DNA of 64,000 nt from Enterovibrio norvegicus FF-33 (GCF_000286835.2 NZ_AJYD02000013.1:530308-594307); one strand, 5' to 3'; counted from the first letter of the stretch, positions 10,265-22,816 are shown. The notes: a model not told the origin generated them from the sequence alone. A program made the numbers and translations.

Positions 10265-10293
10265 CAAAAAACCGGAACTTGGGAAAGCTCCGG
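10265..10293 (-). terminator. yeaD terminator
   Basis: On the minus strand CCGGAGCTT and AAGTTCCGG form a 9-bp stem (one G-T pair) with loop TCCC, followed by T6. It lies 30 bp after the yeaD stop. Confidence 0.8.
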
Positions 10294-10321
10294 CCTGACG
10301 TTACCCTGATTGAGCGGCTTG

Positions 10322-11185
10322 TTATTGACTTGAAATCAAGGTTGATAGCGTATGGTTTTCGCCAGCTTCTAGTTTGACACTTCGGTCATATACTGCCGAT
10401 TCGACACATACCATGGTTTCGTAGCTGTCGTCTGCCATATCACCCATGCTGGCAGAAAGCGCTTTCCAAGGGTTCCAAACAACCACGGCATTGTTGCCTT
10501 GGTTTGTGACAGCTAAACGACGTTGAAAACGTGGGTCTTCTACCATGACTGTTTCATTGGCGTGCGTATAAATGCGATCAACTTCTTGATCGAATCCGGT
10601 ATTGCCTGAACTTGGCTTGCGGATACCGCCTTCGATGTATTCGTTGCCCAATTGCGACACAGTGGTCTCGGTAACATCACCAATATTCAGGTAAGTATGA
10701 AGAGCGCCTCCGATCTGCATCGGCGCATCTCCGGTATTGGTGCTGATCAGGCTGACTTTGAGTGTGTCAGTGACTTCCATCAGCAATTCAGCGCGAAAAG
10801 CATGGGGCCAGATTGCACGAGTCTCAGCAGTGTCGGTCAGAGTCAGGCTGATGATGACGCCTTCTTCATTTTCTCTGTGCTCATTCAAAGCCCATTCACT
10901 GGAACGCGCGAAACCGTGTGATGGCTCCGCAGCTTTGCCAAACCAAGGCCAACAGACAGGAATACCACCGCGAATGGCTTTCGTGCCGCTCAGATCCGCG
11001 TTTTCGCTCATCCAGATGGTTTCTTTCTTACCTGATGGCTGAAAGCTAAGTACATGCGCGCCGAAGAGAGAGATTGCTGCGGTGGCTTTTGGGTGGATAA
11101 CGCGAACCACTTTGATGCCGTCAAGTTCGCAAATGGTGACATAGTCAGAGAGTACAGCAGTAGTTGGGAGCTGTTTAACGTCCAT
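10322..11185 (-). CDS. yeaD: Glucose-6-phosphate 1-epimerase (D-hexose-6-phosphate mutarotase) YeaD
   Basis: This enzyme interconverts the alpha and beta anomers of hexose 6-phosphates. The 287-aa product has the aldose-1-epimerase fold. Typical stretches are 'AIRGGIPVCWPWFG', 'HGFARSSEWAL' with the catalytic histidine, and 'ALHTYLNIGD' near residue 165. I chose the ATG at 11185 because an AGAAGG ribosome site lies 8 nt upstream. The frame is open 22 codons further, but that extension would run through the gapA terminator hairpin. The gene lies downstream of gapA as in enteric bacteria, so both glycolysis-linked genes are on one strand. Confidence 0.93.
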   Translation of the reverse strand: MDVKQLPTTAVLSDYVTICELDGIKVVRVIHPKATAAISLFGAHVLSFQPSGKKETIWMSENADLSGTKAIRGGIPVCWPWFGKAAEPSHGFARSSEWALNEHRENEEGVIISLTLTDTAETRAIWPHAFRAELLMEVTDTLKVSLISTNTGDAPMQIGGALHTYLNIGDVTETTVSQLGNEYIEGGIRKPSSGNTGFDQEVDRIYTHANETVMVEDPRFQRRLAVTNQGNNAVVVWNPWKALSASMGDMADDSYETMVCVESAVYDRSVKLEAGENHTLSTLISSQ

Positions 11186-11217
11186 GAAATGTGCCTTCTG
11201 AATGTGAAATTTAGATA

Positions 11218-11247
11218 CAAAAAAGGCGGCCAATAAGCCGCCTTTTG
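11218..11247 (-). terminator. Hairpin between gapA and yeaD
   Basis: AAAAGGCGGC and GCCGCCTTTT flank a short CAATAA loop, giving a strong stem with a T-run on the minus strand. It lies about 35 bp after gapA. It should separate abundant gapA mRNA from yeaD, possibly with some read-through. Confidence 0.8.
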
Positions 11248-11279
11248 TCACTCATGCCCTAATAGGCAATCCGGAATGA

Positions 11280-12861
<1,582 letters not shown>

Positions 12862-13251
12862 ATGACAACGCATTCTGATGAAAAGTGGAAAGAAAACCTT
12901 TCTGACGAGGCCTACAAGGTCTGCCGCTTGGGGCACACTGAGCCTCCGTTTAGTGGGGCTTTATTGCACAATCACAAAAACGGTTCGTATCATTGTGTGT
13001 GTTGTGATGCTTTGCTATTTGATTCGAGCACTAAGTTCGACTCTGGCTGTGGTTGGCCGAGTTTTGAGCTGGCGGTTGAGGGGGCGGTTAAGTACGTTGA
13101 AGATAATAGCCATGGCATGTTACGAACGGAAGTAAGATGTGTAAATTGCGACAGCCATCTTGGGCATGTGTTTAATGATGGCCCAACGGAAACAGGGCTA
13201 CGTTATTGTGTCAACTCAGTGTCCATGGCATTTGAAGAGTCAGAACGTTGA
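12862..13251 (+). CDS. msrB: Peptide-methionine (R)-S-oxide reductase MsrB
   Basis: MsrB repairs the R form of methionine sulfoxide in proteins using thioredoxin. The 129-aa product has the two zinc CxxC pairs (CVCC near residue 48 and CVNC near 97). The 'SGCGWPSF' substrate loop and the catalytic cysteine in 'GLRYCVNSVSM' are both present. The start at 12862 follows AGAGGACGTA, a good ribosome site. The 13-codon in-frame extension upstream is not family-like. It is divergent from gapA, as in E. coli. In E. coli the next gene is yeaC, but here two unrelated genes intervene. Confidence 0.96.
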   Translation: MTTHSDEKWKENLSDEAYKVCRLGHTEPPFSGALLHNHKNGSYHCVCCDALLFDSSTKFDSGCGWPSFELAVEGAVKYVEDNSHGMLRTEVRCVNCDSHLGHVFNDGPTETGLRYCVNSVSMAFEESER

Positions 13252-13286
13252 TGGATAGGTCTCGAAATGAGTGACTGACTCTAAAC

Positions 13287-13315
13287 AAAAAAGCGTGCTC
13301 GCAGCACGCTTTTTT
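13287..13315. terminator. Bidirectional terminator after msrB
   Basis: A 13-bp perfect stem (AAAAAAGCGTGCT / AGCACGCTTTTTT, loop CGC) lies between convergent msrB and the lipoprotein gene, with T-tracts on both sides. Confidence 0.9.
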
Positions 13316-13335
13316 GTTTTATCAATGTCGGCGAT

Positions 13336-14211
13336 TTATTGCGTTGTCGACAGTGGCGGCAGTCCGGAAAGTTGTATCAACATGCTCTTGTCGAAATTAC
13401 CGCTTTCAATAGACGAGGCGATATCATCTGAAATGTCAGCGATCAGTGCGCGTCTTTCATCGATCATTGGATATAGCAATTTAATTTGCGCTTCTTTAGC
13501 AATCGCTAGACCTAACTCGCTTCCGACTAAAGCCCACATATACGCCTCATCGAGTTTACCCAGTGAGTGATTGGCCGTCGCAAGCGACTTCACGACGTCT
13601 GGAATTGTTTTCTCCATTGTCATGCTGCTGCGGCCATCATAAAGCGTCAAAGATTTCATCAGAAGGTTGATGGTGTGAACCTTGTCTTTGTCGACATAAT
13701 AGCTTGCAAGACCGAGTTGCATTTCGGGGGAATCGAGATATTCGGTTTCTTCTAGCTTTAAAAATTGCTCGAGAGCCTCTTGGTCGCCTTGGGTCCAGCG
13801 GTAGTAGATGATTGAAGGCTGGTAGGAGCTTTTCAATTCAAGCTCTAGTTGATCAATCGTGTCGTATGCGTGGAAAAGCGCTTCAGTCCGCAGGGTTTTT
13901 TTAGATTTTAACGTCGTGCTTTCAATCTGTGCGGCAAGCGACATACATTTGGCGTATTTCTTCGTGAGCTGTAGTTCGTCAAATTTATTCAAATCTGAAG
14001 GCTTTTTAATCACATCAAAACGCAGCCAAATGAGGTCAGTGCGCTCATGTCGACACTGGCCATCTTCAGTATTTAGTTTGTTACAGATCTGAGGGTAGTT
14101 CTCGCAAAGCTGCGCGGTGCTGCGGTTGCTTTCAAAACATCCAGCAAGCAGTAAGGTGCTTATCGCCGTAATGACAACTTTATATGGAAATGAAATAGGG
14201 CCTTTATTCAT
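13336..14211 (-). CDS. Putative lipoprotein, DUF2989-like
   Basis: The 291-aa product begins with a lipoprotein signal: a basic start, a hydrophobic core and the lipobox LLAGC, with cysteine at about residue 25. The next residue is Phe, not Asp, so outer-membrane sorting by Lol is likely. The mature part is helical and has a TPR-like middle ('ALEQFLKLEETEYLDSPEMQ', 'SLGKLDEAYMWALVGSELGL'). It resembles vibrio proteins assigned to DUF2989, though I recall the family only roughly. The function is unknown. It lies between msrB and the RTX gene, on the same strand as the RTX gene but 177 bp downstream of it and past a terminator, so it probably has its own promoter. Confidence 0.7.
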   Translation of the reverse strand: MNKGPISFPYKVVITAISTLLLAGCFESNRSTAQLCENYPQICNKLNTEDGQCRHERTDLIWLRFDVIKKPSDLNKFDELQLTKKYAKCMSLAAQIESTTLKSKKTLRTEALFHAYDTIDQLELELKSSYQPSIIYYRWTQGDQEALEQFLKLEETEYLDSPEMQLGLASYYVDKDKVHTINLLMKSLTLYDGRSSMTMEKTIPDVVKSLATANHSLGKLDEAYMWALVGSELGLAIAKEAQIKLLYPMIDERRALIADISDDIASSIESGNFDKSMLIQLSGLPPLSTTQ

Positions 14212-14323
14212 GATGGTCGTGGCTCTTTAGTTTTGGTCTCTCATTCGATGCGAGTGACTTATAACATAAACATCTTCTTTCAGTTTATCTTCATTTCCTG
14301 AGTTTTGCGTCAGTCCACAGAGA

Positions 14324-14350
14324 TAAAAAAGACCAGCATGATGGCTGGCC
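14324..14350 (-). terminator. Terminator after the RTX gene
   Basis: On the minus strand GGCCAGC and GCTGGTC form the stem around CATCAT, followed by T6. It is 40 bp after the RTX stop codon. Confidence 0.75.
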
Positions 14351-14388
14351 TATGATTTTCTCTGATAGTTTGCTTGTGTATATGTGTT

Positions 14389-16155
14389 TTACACAATATC
14401 TGTGCCCAAATAGGTGATCGATTCCGCATCCGTCCATACGGTGATCTGATCATTGCTATAGAGATCGTTGAACACGTAGGCTTGTAGATCAGCGACTTGT
14501 GCCGCTGATAGCCCCATTTTGGCGACCATCGCTGGCGTGATGTCTGCGTTTGATGTTGCTGCTGCATCATACTGCCAATCAACACCTGTGAGGTTAAGCG
14601 TGTCGTCGCCATTACCTAACCATGCAATGAAGCCTTGCCAATCATCACCTGCAGTATTGTCTGACTGAGCATCGATTTCATGTGTGTTAATGGTCAGTGT
14701 TTGATCCGCACTATCACCAATCACGGCTTCAACCCCTGCGACGACATTGCCTTTTACATTTGGGTCGGTTTGATAACTGGTGCCGGTAAAATCAGCGTTT
14801 TGTGCACCGGTGATCAGCAAGGTGTCAAACCCAGACGAAGCATCATAAATATGCTTATTGATTTGAGTGCCATTTGAAAAGGTTTTGACTTGTCCTTGAA
14901 AATCATTCTCATCGAATATCAAGGTATCTGATCCAATACTGCCGATTAAGATATCTTCGCCAGCTTGTCCGTCAAGATAGTTGTCAGCACTGAACCAGCC
15001 TGCAAATAGGTAGTCGTTCCCGTCACCACCAAGCATGGTGTTGGTGCCAAGGTTACCGTATATCTCGTCGTTGCCATCTCCGCCATCGAGGTAGTCATTG
15101 CCGGCTTGTCCTCTGAGAATGTCGTTTCCTTGCTCGCCGAAGATTTTATCGTTCCCAGCGTTGCCGCGAAGATCATCATTGTCGTCGCCGCCATAAATTT
15201 CATCATCACCGGCACCGCCAAAAACAAGGTCTTCACCGTCTTCAGCATTGATGTAGTCATTCCCTTGGTCGCCGCGAATATTGTCGTTGCCAGCTCCGCC
15301 CCAGACTTCATCATCACCGTCGCCTGCTTGTACGGTGTCGTTCCCATCTTGTCCTTCGATGTAATCTGCGCCGCTACCTGCCAGTAAGGTGTCGTCATCA
15401 CGCCCACCCCACAGTTCATCGTCACCTGCGCCACCTTCTAGTTTGTCTTTGCCATTCTGACCATAAAGCTTGTCGTCGCCCTTACCACCGTGAAGGTGGT
15501 CGTCTCCATTGCCTCCCCACGCCGAGTCGTCGCCATCACCGCCAGAAATGATGTCATGTCCATCGCCGCCGACGATGCGATCGTCCCCACCTTCACCGAA
15601 CAGTTGGTCGTCGCCTTCATAACCGTACAAGGCATCATCACCGTGTGTAGCGCTGTCACTGTTGATTTCTTTTACGGTAATGGTGACAGGAGACGTCGCG
15701 ATATTCGTATCGACGTTATTAAGGTCTAGGGGCGTCCATTCGAAGTTGGGTAGTTCGCTCGATGGAATCGTAAAAAATACTAATTTGGCACCGCCAGCGA
15801 CATTGATGTCGATAGCTGATCCTCGTTCAGCGATGTTTACGTAATCAACAATAATGTTTTTGCTAATGACGTCTCCATTGGCATCGAGAATGGCGTAGCC
15901 CAAACTTTTCTCGTCTGTGACAGGAAAGTTGAATTGAGACAAAGAAACAGAAACAAACGTGTCGCTTTGAAGTGTATAGCTGCCGTCTCCGTTTGAGGAA
16001 AGTTCTTGAATTTCTGACGCAGAAGAATCGCCGTAAATCGTATCATCTCCGGCATAACCGCGAAGTGTATCTTCGCCTAGCAGGCCGTAGATGCTGTCAT
16101 CGTCAGCCGTGCCGATGAGGTTATCGGACGAATTACTGCCAGTGATAGAGGCCAT
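14389..16155 (-). CDS. RTX-repeat calcium-binding protein, probable type I secretion substrate
   Basis: The 588-aa, highly acidic product is built largely of nonapeptide repeats GGxGxDxUx. One short block is near residues 5-45 ([10 protein letters not shown] and following). The main block is around residues 170-415, for example '[15 protein letters not shown]' and '[16 protein letters not shown]'. These form calcium-loaded beta rolls in hemolysin-type proteins. There is no Sec signal, and the Asp/Leu-rich C terminus ending '[11 protein letters not shown]' fits type I secretion. The start at 16155 has a ribosome site (TAAGGTAAAG). No enzymatic domain is recognisable, and no ABC transporter, membrane fusion or TolC gene is nearby. 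It could be a surface, biofilm or adhesive protein; that is inference. Confidence 0.85.
   Translation of the reverse strand: MASITGSNSSDNLIGTADDDSIYGLLGEDTLRGYAGDDTIYGDSSASEIQELSSNGDGSYTLQSDTFVSVSLSQFNFPVTDEKSLGYAILDANGDVISKNIIVDYVNIAERGSAIDINVAGGAKLVFFTIPSSELPNFEWTPLDLNNVDTNIATSPVTITVKEINSDSATHGDDALYGYEGDDQLFGEGGDDRIVGGDGHDIISGGDGDDSAWGGNGDDHLHGGKGDDKLYGQNGKDKLEGGAGDDELWGGRDDDTLLAGSGADYIEGQDGNDTVQAGDGDDEVWGGAGNDNIRGDQGNDYINAEDGEDLVFGGAGDDEIYGGDDNDDLRGNAGNDKIFGEQGNDILRGQAGNDYLDGGDGNDEIYGNLGTNTMLGGDGNDYLFAGWFSADNYLDGQAGEDILIGSIGSDTLIFDENDFQGQVKTFSNGTQINKHIYDASSGFDTLLITGAQNADFTGTSYQTDPNVKGNVVAGVEAVIGDSADQTLTINTHEIDAQSDNTAGDDWQGFIAWLGNGDDTLNLTGVDWQYDAAATSNADITPAMVAKMGLSAAQVADLQAYVFNDLYSNDQITVWTDAESITYLGTDIV
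14915..15650 (-). repeat. Tandem RTX nonapeptide-coding repeats
   Basis: A dense array of degenerate 27-bp units, each coding GGxGxDxUx, rich in GAC/GAT and GGC/GGT codons (seen on the plus strand as recurring tcgtcgtcgcc-like blocks). It makes up the beta-roll part of the RTX gene. Confidence 0.85.
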
Positions 16156-16551
16156 GTTCTTTACCTTAGTTTTAGCTCTTGGGATAGAAATTGCTGCGCA
16201 AAAATTGAGGAGGAAATATCCCCACAAAGATAGTTGGACTAGTAGTATTGGTATTGGGAAGAGTTCACTGCAACCCGTCGCATTTCACTTGTCTCTGTCA
16301 CACAAGGTGGCAAAAACTGTGGATTTGCTCAAGCAAGCAAGTGCGTATTCATTATAAAATCATTACTATTGGACTGGCTGAATTGCTTAACCCAGTACCA
16401 AAGCATGGTAAAGGCATGTATCAATACATGATAAAAGACTGGTATTGATTTTGTCGTTATTATTGCCTAATTGTTTTGAACGCCCACGATATAGTACGAG
16501 TTAGCATACAAATTAAGCCAGATATCGAGGCATGTAACCCAGGGAATAGAC
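16156..16551. other. RTX/yeaC divergent intergenic region (396 bp)
   Basis: No gene. It should hold the promoters of the RTX gene (-) and yeaC (+). It contains a cluster of small dyads: TACCA-N5-TGGTA (16396-16410), the 16-bp palindrome CATGTATCAATACATG (16415-16430), and an overlapping 8-bp inverted repeat ATCAATAC/GTATTGAT (16420-16449). Confidence 0.5.
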
Positions 16552-16836
16552 ATGGATATTGAACAGTTGTTGTCCAGCATTACGCCTGAAGCTTATGATC
16601 GTTTGAGCTTTGCGGTTGAAACAGGGAAGTGGCCTGAAGGTACGCCTTTGTCGCAAGAGCAACGTGACCATGCGATGCAAGTTGTCATGCTTTATCAATC
16701 GCGTCATAACACCGAGCCACAACATATGACGGTGGCGGCTGGCGGTGACATTACGTTGAAATCGAAATCGGCGCTTCAGCGCGAATTCGCAAAAAATCAG
16801 GAAACGATTATTCAGAAAAATGTAAACGACGAGTAA
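16552..16836 (+). CDS. yeaC: DUF1315 protein YeaC
   Basis: The 94-aa product aligns well with E. coli YeaC: 'ITPEAYDRLSFAVETGKWP', 'LSQEQRDHAMQVVMLYQSRH' and 'QHMTVAAGGDITLKSKSALQ' correspond to conserved stretches of DUF1315. It is small, soluble and helical, and its role is unknown. The start follows a CAGGGAATAGAC context. A terminator follows. In E. coli yeaC is next to msrB; here the RTX and lipoprotein genes separate them. Confidence 0.9.
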   Translation: MDIEQLLSSITPEAYDRLSFAVETGKWPEGTPLSQEQRDHAMQVVMLYQSRHNTEPQHMTVAAGGDITLKSKSALQREFAKNQETIIQKNVNDE

Positions 16837-16854
16837 TTGGATTTTGAATAAAAT

Positions 16855-16877
16855 AAAAAACGGCATTTATGCCGTTT
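16855..16877. terminator. Bidirectional terminator between yeaC and ansA
   Basis: AAAAAACGGCA and TGCCGTTTTTT form a stem around TTTA, giving A- and T-tracts for both converging genes. Confidence 0.88.
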
Positions 16878-16926
16878 TTTTATTTTATGACTGTCACTGT
16901 CCATTTACTTATCGCAGTACTTTGGC

Positions 16927-17940
16927 TTAGAGCGTGAGTTCACCACGTAAGTCTTGCTGAAGTAAGTTGCGAACCTGTTCAATGGGCAAATCTTGACTGA
17001 GTAAATAATGAAGTTTTGCTAATGCAGCTTCTGGCGTCATGTCGTAACCACTCAATACTCCGGCTTCTGCAAGAGCACAACCTGTAGCATACCCGCCCAT
17101 ATTGACCTTTCCAGCGAGACATTGGGTAAGGTTAAGCACAACAACACCGCGATTGGTTGCTTCTCTCAATAATCCTAACAGTTCTTTGTTTTGCGGTGCG
17201 TTACCCACACCAAAGGTCAGTAAGATCATCGCATTCACTGGCTGCTTCAGTGCATTTCGGACTACGTCAGGAGAAATGCCTGGGTACATCATAATGATGG
17301 CAACAGGTTGCTCTGTAATCGTATGTACTTTGAAAGCCCCTTCCGGCTTTTTGTCAATCTCAGCACCATGCAATTGGATATTGATTCCCGCATCCACAAG
17401 TGGTGGTAGGTTCGGCGACGTGAATGCATTGAAGCCATCTGCGTGAGACTTGGTGCTTCTATTGCCTCGCAACAATTGATTGTTGAAGAACAAGGTGACT
17501 TCGTTGATTGGGTAATTGGCTGCGATGTGCAGGGCGTTTAGCAAGTTCGCTTGCCCATCCGAACGTAGTTCGGCCAATGGGATCTGTGACCCCGTGACAA
17601 TAACTGGCTTATCCAGATTCTCCAGCATGAAAGACAATGCCGAGGCGGTATAAGCCATGGTGTCAGTGCCATGCAAAATAACAAACCCGTCATAGTTGTC
17701 GTAGTTGTCGCGTATATCGTCAGCAATGCGTTGCCACTCAGCGGGCGTCATGTCAGCAGAATCAATGAGCGGGATATACTCATGAATGGTGAATTCTGGC
17801 ATCTCAGGACGATGGAATTCCGGCATCTGCTTGAGCTGTTGTTGCATGAAGCCTGAAACGGGGATGTAACCCTGCTCGGATTTCAGCATGCCGATAGTGC
17901 CGCCAGTGTAGGCGATATATATGTGTTTTCTTTCCATCAT
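16927..17940 (-). CDS. ansA: L-asparaginase I (cytoplasmic) AnsA
   Basis: AnsA hydrolyses L-asparagine to aspartate and ammonia in the cytoplasm. The protein (about 337 aa) follows the E. coli enzyme closely. The first active-site threonine is in 'YIAYTGGTIGML' and the second in 'HGTDTMAYTASALSFML'. The stretches 'GSQIPLAELRSDGQANLLNA' and 'NLTQCLAGKVNMGGYATG' are also present. There is no signal peptide, which separates it from periplasmic type II enzymes. The frame opens with GTG ATG ATG; I take the first ATG (17940), and the ATG at 17937 is possible. It lies between yeaC and sppA; sppA is upstream on the same strand and ends at a strong terminator. Confidence 0.96.
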   Translation of the reverse strand: MMERKHIYIAYTGGTIGMLKSEQGYIPVSGFMQQQLKQMPEFHRPEMPEFTIHEYIPLIDSADMTPAEWQRIADDIRDNYDNYDGFVILHGTDTMAYTASALSFMLENLDKPVIVTGSQIPLAELRSDGQANLLNALHIAANYPINEVTLFFNNQLLRGNRSTKSHADGFNAFTSPNLPPLVDAGINIQLHGAEIDKKPEGAFKVHTITEQPVAIIMMYPGISPDVVRNALKQPVNAMILLTFGVGNAPQNKELLGLLREATNRGVVVLNLTQCLAGKVNMGGYATGCALAEAGVLSGYDMTPEAALAKLHYLLSQDLPIEQVRNLLQQDLRGELTL

Positions 17941-17993
17941 CACAAATTCATTGTTGCCAAGGTCGTGGGCGCATTATACGTATCGAATTCATT

Positions 17994-18018
17994 AAAAAAA
18001 CCCCGGCGCTTGCCGGGG
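17994..18018 (-). terminator. sppA terminator
   Basis: CCCCGGC and GCCGGGG form the stem around the loop AAGC on the minus strand, followed by T7. It is just after the sppA stop and before ansA. Confidence 0.88.
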
Positions 18019-18023
18019 AGTTC

Positions 18024-19880
18024 TCAGTTGTCGTAATAACTGCAATTTGGGCAAAGAGCATATTGTCCATTTGGATCATTGAAGTTATTAAGGTGATTTA
18101 TTTCAGTCGCTGCAGTGTTGGCAAAATGTTGTACTGCTGCTGGTAGTTTGATGTTTGTGTTCAAATCAAGCTTCACTATGGCTTGATTGACAATGTCATA
18201 GATAAACTGCTGAGCGGGTGTTAGTGGTTCTTCGAGCCAGTTCAACGAGTAGTCGTCAATGTTAGCCAGTTCAGCGGCAACGGCAACGGCGTCATCAAAG
18301 TCACCCAGTTGATCGACTAAGCCTCGCTTCATTGCGTCGTAGCCTGTCCACACTCGACCTTGCGCGATCTGATCAACGTCTTCGATAGAAAGGTTGCGTT
18401 GGCTTGCGACCAGCCCAATGAAGCGCTGATAGCCGTTTTCAATGCCAAGTTGCATAATGTCGGCAACCCCTTCAGGCAATGCGCGCGTCACGCCGACACC
18501 CGCAAACGGTGTGGTGCCAATGCCATCGTTGTATACGCCGTATTTTGCTAAGGCGTCTTCAAAGGTGGTCAGGATACCAAAGATACCGATTGACCCTGTG
18601 ATTGTGGTCGGTTGTGCCAGAATGCGATTAGCACTGGCGGCAATCCAATATCCGCCAGATGCTGCGACGCTGGACATCGACACCACAACAGGCTTACCCG
18701 CTTCTTTGAGCGCCTCTACTTCATTGCGGATGACTTCGGACGCAAATGCACTGCCTCCCGGACTGTCTATGCGAAGCACCACGGCTTTCACTGCGTCGTT
18801 AAGGCGAGCATCGCGAAGCAATGCTGCGGTGGTGTCACCGCCGACAGTGCCTTCAGATTCAAAGCCATCAACGATGGCTCCGCTGGCAACAACGACCGCG
18901 ATTTGGTCTGCTTTTGGTAAGCGGAACTGGAGTGATGAGTAGTCATAAACACTGACATAATTGAAGCTGTCTTCTCCATTGCTACCAAACGTTTCTGCAA
19001 GCTTAGTGCGAATCTGTTGTCGTGTTAGAAGCTCATCGACCAGACCCAAGCGTTTTGAAAGCTGCGCAAAATCACCGTTCACTGCTTTGAGTTCATCAAG
19101 TAACGTTTGCGTATCAGGCGACAGTTGCTCAACACTCAATTCGCGATTTAACGCCACGTCTTCGACATAGGCGCCCCAAAGCTGGTTGAGCCAAACAGAG
19201 CTAGCTTCTCGCGCTTCTTGTGACATTTCCGTTCGTGTATACGGCTCAACAAACGACTTGTATGTCCCCACGCGAAACACATGCGTTGTGATATCGAGCT
19301 TATCGAGTAGATCTTTGAAATACAGATTGAACGAACCGTAGCCACGCAGCAGTACCGCACCATCGGGTGCCATGTAGATCTCGTCAGCGTAGCTGGCTAG
19401 ATAGTACTGGCTTTGGTTGTAGTGGCCACCAATCGCAACAACGGGTTTACCGGTTGCTTTGAACTCATTGATGGCTTTCGCAATGTAACGCAACTTGGTG
19501 AGGCTGGTTTCAGACATGTCTGACAGGCTCAGTACCATGCCGTTAATGTTATCGTCTTTTGCGGCCGTGCGAATTTGCTCAACAATATCGAAGAGGACAT
19601 TTTCAAATTCAACCTGCTGGCCAAAAAGGTTGCGAGTAGCAAAATCATAAGGATCAATTCTGCGTTGCTTCTCGACGATAGGTCCCGATATATCAAGCAA
19701 TAGCGCTTGAATCGGTTGTTCTGTTGGTTCTTGCGAGATGACATCATCGTCTGTCACGACGTAATAGACCAACACAATGGCGGCGATGAAAAACAGATTC
19801 AACACCAATTGACGAGCGAAACCTAGAATCTTCCAGCACCATTTCAATAAGGTGCCAAAGAATTTAAAAAGCGTTTTCAT
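18024..19880 (-). CDS. sppA: Protease IV (signal peptide peptidase) SppA
   Basis: SppA is an inner-membrane serine protease that degrades cleaved signal peptides. The 618-aa product (same length as in E. coli) has one N-terminal membrane anchor (residues about 20-45) and the tandem S49 repeats. The catalytic lysine is in 'FRVGTYKSFVEPY' in the first repeat, and the serine is in 'RIDSPGGSAFASEVIRNE' in the second. I chose MKTLFKFFGTLLKWCWKILG at 19880; the frame is open 60 codons further, but that part is not family-like. It is divergent from fadH and followed by ansA, the same order as in enteric bacteria. Confidence 0.96.
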   Translation of the reverse strand: MKTLFKFFGTLLKWCWKILGFARQLVLNLFFIAAIVLVYYVVTDDDVISQEPTEQPIQALLLDISGPIVEKQRRIDPYDFATRNLFGQQVEFENVLFDIVEQIRTAAKDDNINGMVLSLSDMSETSLTKLRYIAKAINEFKATGKPVVAIGGHYNQSQYYLASYADEIYMAPDGAVLLRGYGSFNLYFKDLLDKLDITTHVFRVGTYKSFVEPYTRTEMSQEAREASSVWLNQLWGAYVEDVALNRELSVEQLSPDTQTLLDELKAVNGDFAQLSKRLGLVDELLTRQQIRTKLAETFGSNGEDSFNYVSVYDYSSLQFRLPKADQIAVVVASGAIVDGFESEGTVGGDTTAALLRDARLNDAVKAVVLRIDSPGGSAFASEVIRNEVEALKEAGKPVVVSMSSVAASGGYWIAASANRILAQPTTITGSIGIFGILTTFEDALAKYGVYNDGIGTTPFAGVGVTRALPEGVADIMQLGIENGYQRFIGLVASQRNLSIEDVDQIAQGRVWTGYDAMKRGLVDQLGDFDDAVAVAAELANIDDYSLNWLEEPLTPAQQFIYDIVNQAIVKLDLNTNIKLPAAVQHFANTAATEINHLNNFNDPNGQYALCPNCSYYDN

Positions 19881-19991
19881 TTGTTTACCCAGCTTCTTTT
19901 CATATCTGTAATCGTAACTAATCCTGTTTAGATAACCTAGCTTTGATTTATGTTGTAAAAATGTAAACAAACGTTTGAAACTTCTGTTTGA

Positions 19992-22049
<2,058 letters not shown>

Positions 22050-22067
22050 GAACATCGACGATTAATC

Positions 22068-22112
22068 CACAAAACCCGGAGGGAGTTGTTCTTTCGGGTT
22101 TGTGTTATTTTT
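22068..22112 (+). terminator. fadH terminator
   Basis: CACAAAACCCG and CGGGTTTGTG form a stem with a 16-nt loop, followed by TTATTTTT. It is 19 bp after the fadH stop. Confidence 0.75.
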
Positions 22113-22156
22113 AGGGGCAATAACAGCGATTTTATTTACTAGTCATTGGGATCTTC

Positions 22157-22705
22157 ATGGACGCATTACATTTACTCACCCAACGTCGTTCTATTCCTCG
22201 TTTGTCTGCGCCAGCCCCTCAGGGTGATGCGCTTGAAAATATGCTGGCGGCAGGTCTTCGTGCTCCTGATCATGGCGCGTTAACGCCGTGGGAGTTTGTG
22301 GTTGCGACAGGCGAAGGTTTAGATAAGCTTTCTTCCATCCTAAAACGCGCTGCTCAAGCTGATAATGAAGAAGATGCCGTGGTGGAAAAAGCCGCGAACT
22401 CGCCTTTTCGCGCACCCATGGTGATCACCGTAATAGCGCGTACTAAGCAGCACGATAAGGTACCTGTGATTGAGCAGCATATCTCTGCGGGTTGTGCTGC
22501 GCAGGCAATGCAAATGGCAGCCGTTGCACAGGGCTATCAAGGCTTTTGGCGCACAGGGAAATGGGCTTATCATCCTGTCGTGCGTGAAGCGTTTGGTGTG
22601 TCGGGCGATGATGAAATTGTCGGCTTCCTTTACATCGGGACGCCAGATTGCACACCGGCTAATGCCCCCAAACGTGATACCAGCAAATACGTTTCTTACC
22701 TCTAA
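22157..22705 (+). CDS. ydjA: Nitroreductase family protein YdjA
   Basis: A compact FMN-dependent nitroreductase-fold protein of 182 aa, about the size of E. coli YdjA (183 aa). Recognisable parts are 'LLTQRRSIPRLSAPAP' (the FMN-binding RRS near the N terminus) and 'AGLRAPDHGALTPWEFV'. Also present are 'QAMQMAAVAQGYQGFWRTG' and the C-terminal 'GFLYIGTPD'. The family reduces nitro compounds and quinones in vitro; the natural substrate is unsettled. It lies between fadH and topB, all on the plus strand, with terminator-like hairpins on each side. Confidence 0.92.
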   Translation: MDALHLLTQRRSIPRLSAPAPQGDALENMLAAGLRAPDHGALTPWEFVVATGEGLDKLSSILKRAAQADNEEDAVVEKAANSPFRAPMVITVIARTKQHDKVPVIEQHISAGCAAQAMQMAAVAQGYQGFWRTGKWAYHPVVREAFGVSGDDEIVGFLYIGTPDCTPANAPKRDTSKYVSYL

Positions 22706-22727
22706 GGCTACACCTCATGCCACCTCA

Positions 22728-22757
22728 CAATTAACTGGATAAATATCCAGTTAATTG
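22728..22757. terminator. AT-rich palindromic hairpin after ydjA
   Basis: A perfect 13-bp inverted repeat (CAATTAACTGGAT / ATCCAGTTAATTG, loop AAAT) between ydjA and topB. No long T-run follows, so it may be an mRNA end or stabiliser or a protein site rather than a classic terminator. Confidence 0.45.
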
Positions 22758-22816
22758 TTGTTAAGCCCTTTTAATTTCGCTAAATTGTCGACAATTGCTC
22801 TGTTTGATGGTTTCCC

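Noticed and set aside
11186-11251. N-terminal extension of yeaD by 22 codons
   Set aside because: It would run through the gapA terminator hairpin. A good ribosome site precedes the ATG at 11185, and the extension has no family match.
14946-15434. Open frame in another phase inside the RTX repeats
   Set aside because: It is a by-product of the periodic 27-bp repeat. The GGxGxD frame clearly codes.
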